Assembly: GCA_036877525.1 (NCBI GenBank)
Contig: JAZGTH010000005.1
Coordinates: 7,560,501-7,624,500 of the forward strand
Source of the DNA: Chromobotia macracanthus
Lineage: Eukaryota; Chordata; Actinopteri; Cypriniformes; Botiidae
DNA length: 64,000 bases
Direction of reading: 5' to 3'
Positions within the stretch are counted from its first letter, which is position 1, and each line of letters begins with the position of its first letter. Made by a program: the position numbers and the translations under genes. The notes below the pieces were generated by a model. The model was not told the DNA's origin. It searched no databases and saw only the letters and a list, made by a program, of their open reading frames with translations. This document shows, piece after piece, positions 58,901 to 64,000 of the stretch.

Positions 58901-60195
58901 CTAATTTGGGCCACTTATTTTACATTGACACTAGCCTTATGCAGTTTGCACACATTATTTTCCACCTGATAGAAGTACGTGAACCCGGTTGAATGCTATT
59001 TTTGTCTTTACTTAAAATGCTTACCCCCACCATTCCCTCTGAGAGCAAGCATACCTGTTTGGGAACCACTGGTGTAACCCAATGTTGTCAAGATGATTGT
59101 GTCATATTAAATAACACATCTAATAATACATCCGACTTGAATGAAACCAGTTAACGTAGGTGTTACCAACGTAAATTAAAACGATACCAAATAAAACCAA
59201 AACGTACCAAATAAAACGATTTCTATTCTTTATCAGGACATTCCATGAGGAATCTCAGTTTCTTGTGGCTTGTTTGGCCATACGTGGTAAAATAGTGGTA
59301 ACTTGCAATTAAGGATCTATTTTTTTATTAGATTTTTATAAAAAAATAAATGATAAAATATTATTTTGACTTAAATAAAAACAAGTTTAGATGGTTAAAA
59401 ATAATTGCAAAGTCTGACAGACCCTTGTTAACATACGAATAGTTAACCGTGTGTGTCTGCAGTTATCTCTACAAATTGCAATTAGCGGACAGCTGAATCA
59501 AAGGCGAGTGACTCTTGGGACGGCGCACACAGCTCCGTTTCTTTTTCTCACGTACAGTACGTGGTGACAGTGCACAAAGGCTATTTTACACCGTTCATCT
59601 CTAGATCCACTGTTTTTTTTATCATAGACTTGAATGTTTCCTGGGGCTTTCAGGATAACCTATATCCTAACAACTGGAGACTGCATCCCAGCCTTGCCAG
59701 GAAAGCCGAAGAGCTGAAAGTACGGACATGTTTCACGTCCCATCGTCCGGGCAGACTATGTGACACCATAACTCAAACGCCATATGTAACCAGTCTTTCA
59801 GATATCGCCTTGCTTTAACGTGAATAAACCCCTTGAGCCAACACTGTATTACAAGAAACGTATGCAACAATTAGATTTTGAATAGCTGGGCTGTATATAC
59901 CTATAAATCAGAAAACCTGTAACCAAATGAATTGCCCGAATTAGACTTTCAATTCGGTATGTGATTTTTTTTCCATACTCGAAAACTTTTTCAGTTATTT
60001 GCATTTGTTACAAACACAGATAAATGCCATATGCTAAAACATCCCTTCATCTGCACTGTTTGCCTTCGTCTGGTTCTCTTTACAACAGGTGCCGTAAGCT
60101 GATGTTTCTCGGTTCTCGAAAGGCTGGATTCATATATTACGGGATTATTCATTGTAAACAGCCACAGTGTTAAAATGCCACAAAATTCACTTACC
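55910..60195. other. Calneuron 5' intron, candidate regulatory sequence
   Basis: If the leader exon near 60.2 kb is correct, this is the intron before the coding start. It contains a SINE (56745-56893) and two repeat-poor stretches (about 57060-57370 and 57720-57930) of even composition. No coding exon. Confidence 0.5.
56745..56893 (+). mobile_element. tRNA-derived SINE with V-type tail
   Basis: A head with 'agtaaaccatgatgctgccaa' and 'ggtcatgcatttgattctca' (tRNA B-box-like) is followed by 'ggaatgcaac', then by 'cactgtaag-ttctttggataaaagtgtcttccaaaagtgtaaatgt', the V-SINE-type tail. Head and tail in the expected order make it the most complete SINE in the window. Confidence 0.7.
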
Positions 60196-60540
60196 TCCTC
60201 AAAGACTGTGAGTTGGCGAAACCTCAGGGCGCTTAAAAAGCAAGTGTTGTGAAATGTGCACGTATGAAGTTACAGTATTCGTGCGTCTCATATGTAGTAC
60301 CGCGTACTGAAACACTAATTCTGACGATATAACGAAAACAATGACATTTTCAATTGCCCCAGTTATCTATTCTCGGTCCCGTTGGCGTGTGACAGCCCCA
60401 TTGCCACCGAAGCAGAGTTTTTTGGAAAATCCATCAGGTCAAGCGCTGGTTGTAAAAGCCATTGTCGTATTTCTTAAAGTTGCAAGATTTCTGTGATTTC
60501 TTCAGAAATGCCTCCGTCTCCCGCTCGCCGCGTGCATGAC
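60196..60540 (-). other. Probable calneuron 5' leader exon and promoter
   Basis: A strong minus-strand donor (GAGGAG|GTAAGTG, exon edge 60196) lies about 4.3 kb upstream of the coding exon acceptor (exon edge 55916, 7 bases before the ATG). The region above it, to about 60560, is locally CpG-rich ('ctcgccgcgtgcatgac', 'cgccacgcgccc'), unlike the AT-rich surroundings, which suggests a promoter. The leader lacks a clear in-frame start, so it is taken as 5' UTR. The upstream limit is a guess. Confidence 0.45.
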
Positions 60541-63429
60541 AGACGTCCTCCGCCACGCGCCCAAGGGTGTGTTGCATTTAAAGTCCTTGCCGAACCCGGT
60601 CAAATTTACAAGCGTCCTAAAAACTGAATCCGCACTTTTATTGCCTTCGTTTCTTTCCACAACACCCGGGAGAAGCAACTCTTTTCGGCTGCGATCTGTA
60701 AATCTGTTGTGTTTGGTAACGTTAACCCATTTCTTGCGTCTGAGGTGGGCACAGTGCCCTGTAGCCATTGAACGACTGGAGCCGCACAGCCGATCTGGTC
60801 CACGATGTTTCGCCTCCTTCAGAGATCTGGCAGGTGTATCAGTGAGAGTGGTAGGGCAGGGTGGAGTTAAAAATAGATCAAGGCTCGAATAATATGTCCA
60901 TCCAGTTCTGCTGGTAATTTACTGAGTTTTATAACCTGTCGGCAGGATTATGTAATAACCAACTACTGGACACTGAAGCGACACGATGAAACGTGACGCG
61001 ATGAAAAAGAAAAGCTGCTCTGTGCTTTTCATAATCATTCAGAGATAATAGTTGAGCACTTAGAGTCGCTGTTATGAAATGAAAAATACAAGGCTGATAA
61101 TGAGCAGAGCTACCAACTGCATGCAGTTTGTTTTAATATTTGGCTTTGGTTGAAAAACCTCAGTAGTGAATTTGCCCTTGATGATATTGACCACTGTATG
61201 AGAACCTAAATTTCACAAGCTCCTGGGTCAACATCTTTGTTGGTCCTGGAACAACACAACATAAACTGTACCAGTTAAATCTGAAAGGTCCTGATGATGC
61301 AGAACACAGATCAGACACACAATCACTCAGAATGTTATCTACTCTATTTTAATCATCATTTCATTGTTTCTGTGTATTTAACAGACATGTTAGCAAAGTG
61401 ATGTTTCTATTTGTATTTCTCTTTCATACAAGCAATATTACATCATTGTTCCTCTTTAATTCTCAATAGGCTATGGTTCCTTTGCCCAAAGGGTTAACTT
61501 TAATGCATTTCCAATTATATTGTGTTCTTACTAATTAAAAATAGGATCATTAATGCAGTCTCAAAGGGTAAATATGCAAAGTCTAATAGTTTGTGATAAA
61601 GAAAAGATGAGAGAAATCTGGATGAATATCCACGATAATTACTGAAGTTGTTGTTTTATCTAAAGTTTATATCAAAGTATTCGATCCTTTTGAGAACTTA
61701 TAAAGAAACCAACATAGAAATTCAATCATTATTATGTTTTCAATGTAACCATTTTATGAGCAACCGAAGCTTGCTTGAAAATTTCTTGAAAAAATCAATT
61801 TGACAGCAGCTCCCCAAATAACCTTGAGATGGCATCGAAGTACTTGCTGGTAGTGCAGAGGGAAATGACAAACCTATGCTATTGTCTTGAAATGATTATT
61901 GTCAATGGAACAAGGTGAGAGTTTCTGATGATGTAATTAAATCAACAACCTTTCAGACGGTGGCCTTATCTTGACAGGTCAAAAACTGGAATATCATCTC
62001 CATGGAATTCAGAAATGTATATTAACGAAAATTTAACAGAAATGGTCATAAATCACAAAATCATATGGCTGCATCATTATTGGCTCAGTCTCACAACCTT
62101 TCATAACAAAGAGCAAACTTACAAGGTTTCAATGAATTATTTTACATTGCTTATTTAATGAGGCCATTTAAAAAGACAAGCGGACTGAATGGAGACCTAT
62201 GACTAAAAATGACAGTTGCTGTGATGCAAGCTACATGCCATTTCATTCTTTTTGACAATAAAAACTAATTGATTGTAATTGCCACTCAGGAGAATATGGT
62301 GCATAAAGCAGGACATAGCATATGGATGCTGTCAGCTCATAGATCTCATAGATCAGAACTGATTCCGTTCAGTCAGGGTGAATTCAGATTCCATTAAAAT
62401 GCTTCAAGGCCTTTGAAATGAAGATGACTTCTCCCAGCAATTGTGCTATATTTGTCAGTAATATATTCAACTTCTGCCCTTTTTGCTTTATTTCTATTAA
62501 CATATAAACTTCATTATCATGAATTTCAAGCTTAGACTGTACTCTTCAGCTAAAGCTCTGTGCAATATTCAGCTAAAACACTACTTCCTTAATACAAAAA
62601 GAGGTATGAGTCAAAAAGTTTATGAGGCAGAAGGTTTATGAGGCAGAATATAGTGGCATAGTTTTAATAATACATTAAAAAGTGTGCTGTAATCAGATGG
62701 ACATTGTCAGATAAATAATTCAAGATTATAAAATGAGATTCTATCAATACAGAAGAAAAATATTACGGGAATCCAAGATTTAAGATATTACAAATGCAAG
62801 ATTGTCTTCTGAAACCATCACCTGTTAATCAGTGAGTTGGGTAGCAATTTTTATATTCATATTATAATATTTTTATACAATATTAACAGTATGCCTATCA
62901 GAGGAGGGCAGAGCAAAAGGTTTGCACAGATCAGGTCTCGAGTGAGTACTAAGGGAAATGCGCCTAGTGAGTCATGGTAAATAATGTGGCTTTGAAAAAT
63001 TAAAACAAACAACAGCAGCTGTTGATATATTCAACTGAGTTAAAATGTAGTATGATGTATGAGTGGCCTGCTATAGTGATACTGTACAGTGAATACTGAA
63101 CAGTACATTCATTTTTAAGAATAGTAAAAATCTTTGCTCTGGTCAAAAAGAAAAATACGATTTTACAAAATCACAGTTGTTTCTAAGTGCATTCTTTATT
63201 CATGTCTGCTAATACAAATGAACGCAGTGAAAATGAAAGCATATTCTATAAAAACAACACTTGCTTTAGAGCTACTTTAATCTTGGCAAAGTGGCTGTTG
63301 TTACTGTCGCTTAATAAAAGTGACACCAACCCATTGCAAAAGAAAAAATGACAGCATTTAAGAGATCTTAAGACTTTAATAGGCAACACAAAGGAACAAG
63401 ACTTTTACAGAGGTGAAAGTATTCTTTCT
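60541..63429. other. Intergenic region with no supported gene
   Basis: Frames at 60502-60892 are short, overlap the CpG-rich patch on both strands and show no family motif. A stretch at about 61800-62040 is repeat-free and of even composition and could be conserved non-coding sequence; the rest is plain AT-rich DNA. Confidence 0.5.
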
Positions 63430-63605
63430 TACACTTTTAAAAATACCAGCTTAAACCGCATTGTCCAAACCGCATTGCATATGTTGCTGTTTTATGCTGG
63501 TTGTTGCTGTTTGGCTGCTGGTCTAGCTAGTGGCACAGCATAGCTTGGTCAACCAGCACGAGCTTTATGACAAAGCTGGTTGACATAGAGACACTTGCTG
63601 GTTAA
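63430..63605. repeat. CTGGTT/AACCAG-rich fish repeat
   Basis: Contains a direct duplication ('accgcattg' twice at about 63455-63477) and many inverted 'gctggtt' / 'aaccagc' units, resembling a common cyprinid short repeat. Ends are approximate; it abuts the TTAA-flanked element. Confidence 0.5.
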
Positions 63606-63886
63606 AGGTAGGGTAGGCAATTTCGAGGCTACCAATAGTAAGCTAGCTTCGAAAACATAAGCCATCCTCACTTTAGAGCAATCTCCAAAACCACACCCAC
63701 TCCAAAACACATGAACGTGGTGCACAGAGGTATGCATATACATATTCTGACAGACAAACAGGACATCCTAACATTGCATTCAAACCGATAAATATAAATA
63801 TATTTAGACCACATTACGTAGTGATTGTTATCTGGATCCACCAACATAACAAAAAATGTTCCTAGAAAAAATTGCCTACCCTGCCT
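63606..63886. mobile_element. TTAA-flanked inverted-repeat MITE, intact copy
   Basis: A 281-bp element. Left end 'aggtagggtaggcaattt' and right end 'aaattgcctaccctgcct' are inverted repeats with one mismatch. Both ends are flanked by TTAA (63602-63605 and 63887-63890). There is no transposase frame. TTAA target duplication and short length suggest a piggyBac-type non-autonomous element; the superfamily is inference. A degraded relative is at 51438-51720. Confidence 0.8.
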
Positions 63887-64000
63887 TTAAGCTAGTTAAG
63901 AAGCATGGTAAGCATAACAAGATCCACAACACACGCTGATGATCAGCAGTGCAGGTCTTTTCAACAGGGTACACAGCCAGCGACAAAAAATCAGAGCTCA

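Noticed and set aside
60502..60892. Overlapping frames of 88, 118 and 65 aa on both strands
   Set aside because: They arise because the CpG-rich patch has few stop codons. No motif, no splice partner and no homology recognised.

Overview
The window is vertebrate nuclear DNA, almost certainly from a cyprinid-type teleost. It carries intron-split vertebrate genes with GT/AG boundaries, long AT-rich introns, no bacterial-style operons, and many short fish repeats (tRNA-derived SINE pieces, inverted-repeat DNA elements, microsatellites). I assembled seven protein-coding genes exon by exon. Every model keeps frame across all junctions and gives a protein close to the expected family length.

Layout: nipal4-like Mg transporter (+, 2868-6182); tlcd1 (+, 8484-12892); rpl23a (-, 14155-16194) with three C/D box snoRNAs in its introns; rab34 (+, 16829-19151); supt6h (-, 21847-33238, 36 coding exons, 1730 aa); sdf2 (+, 34364-35789); and calneuron (caln1/caln2 type, -, coding exons 40583-55909, with a probable 5' leader exon near 60.2-60.5 kb). 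The right end (60.6-64 kb) has no gene I can support.

The block tlcd1-rpl23a-rab34-supt6h-sdf2 is the same gene order as human 17q11.2 (from memory), including the head-to-head supt6h/sdf2 pair. Human PROCA1, which lies between RAB34 and SUPT6H, is not seen here. nipal4 and calneuron flank the block, so both edges are rearranged relative to human.

The housekeeping core is translation (rpl23a and its rRNA-modification snoRNAs), transcription elongation (supt6h) and ER folding (sdf2), with membrane and traffic genes alongside (tlcd1, rab34, nipal4, calneuron). The genes are not a pathway; shared promoters and abutting 3' ends are the main physical links.

I did not find a convincing new biological system. 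The best observations are the intronic snoRNA set with readable 18S rRNA targets, an 18-nt copy of a tlcd1 exon beside a long AT microsatellite, a TTAA-flanked inverted-repeat element present in two copies, several perfect hairpins in introns, and the meeting 3' ends of tlcd1 and rpl23a.
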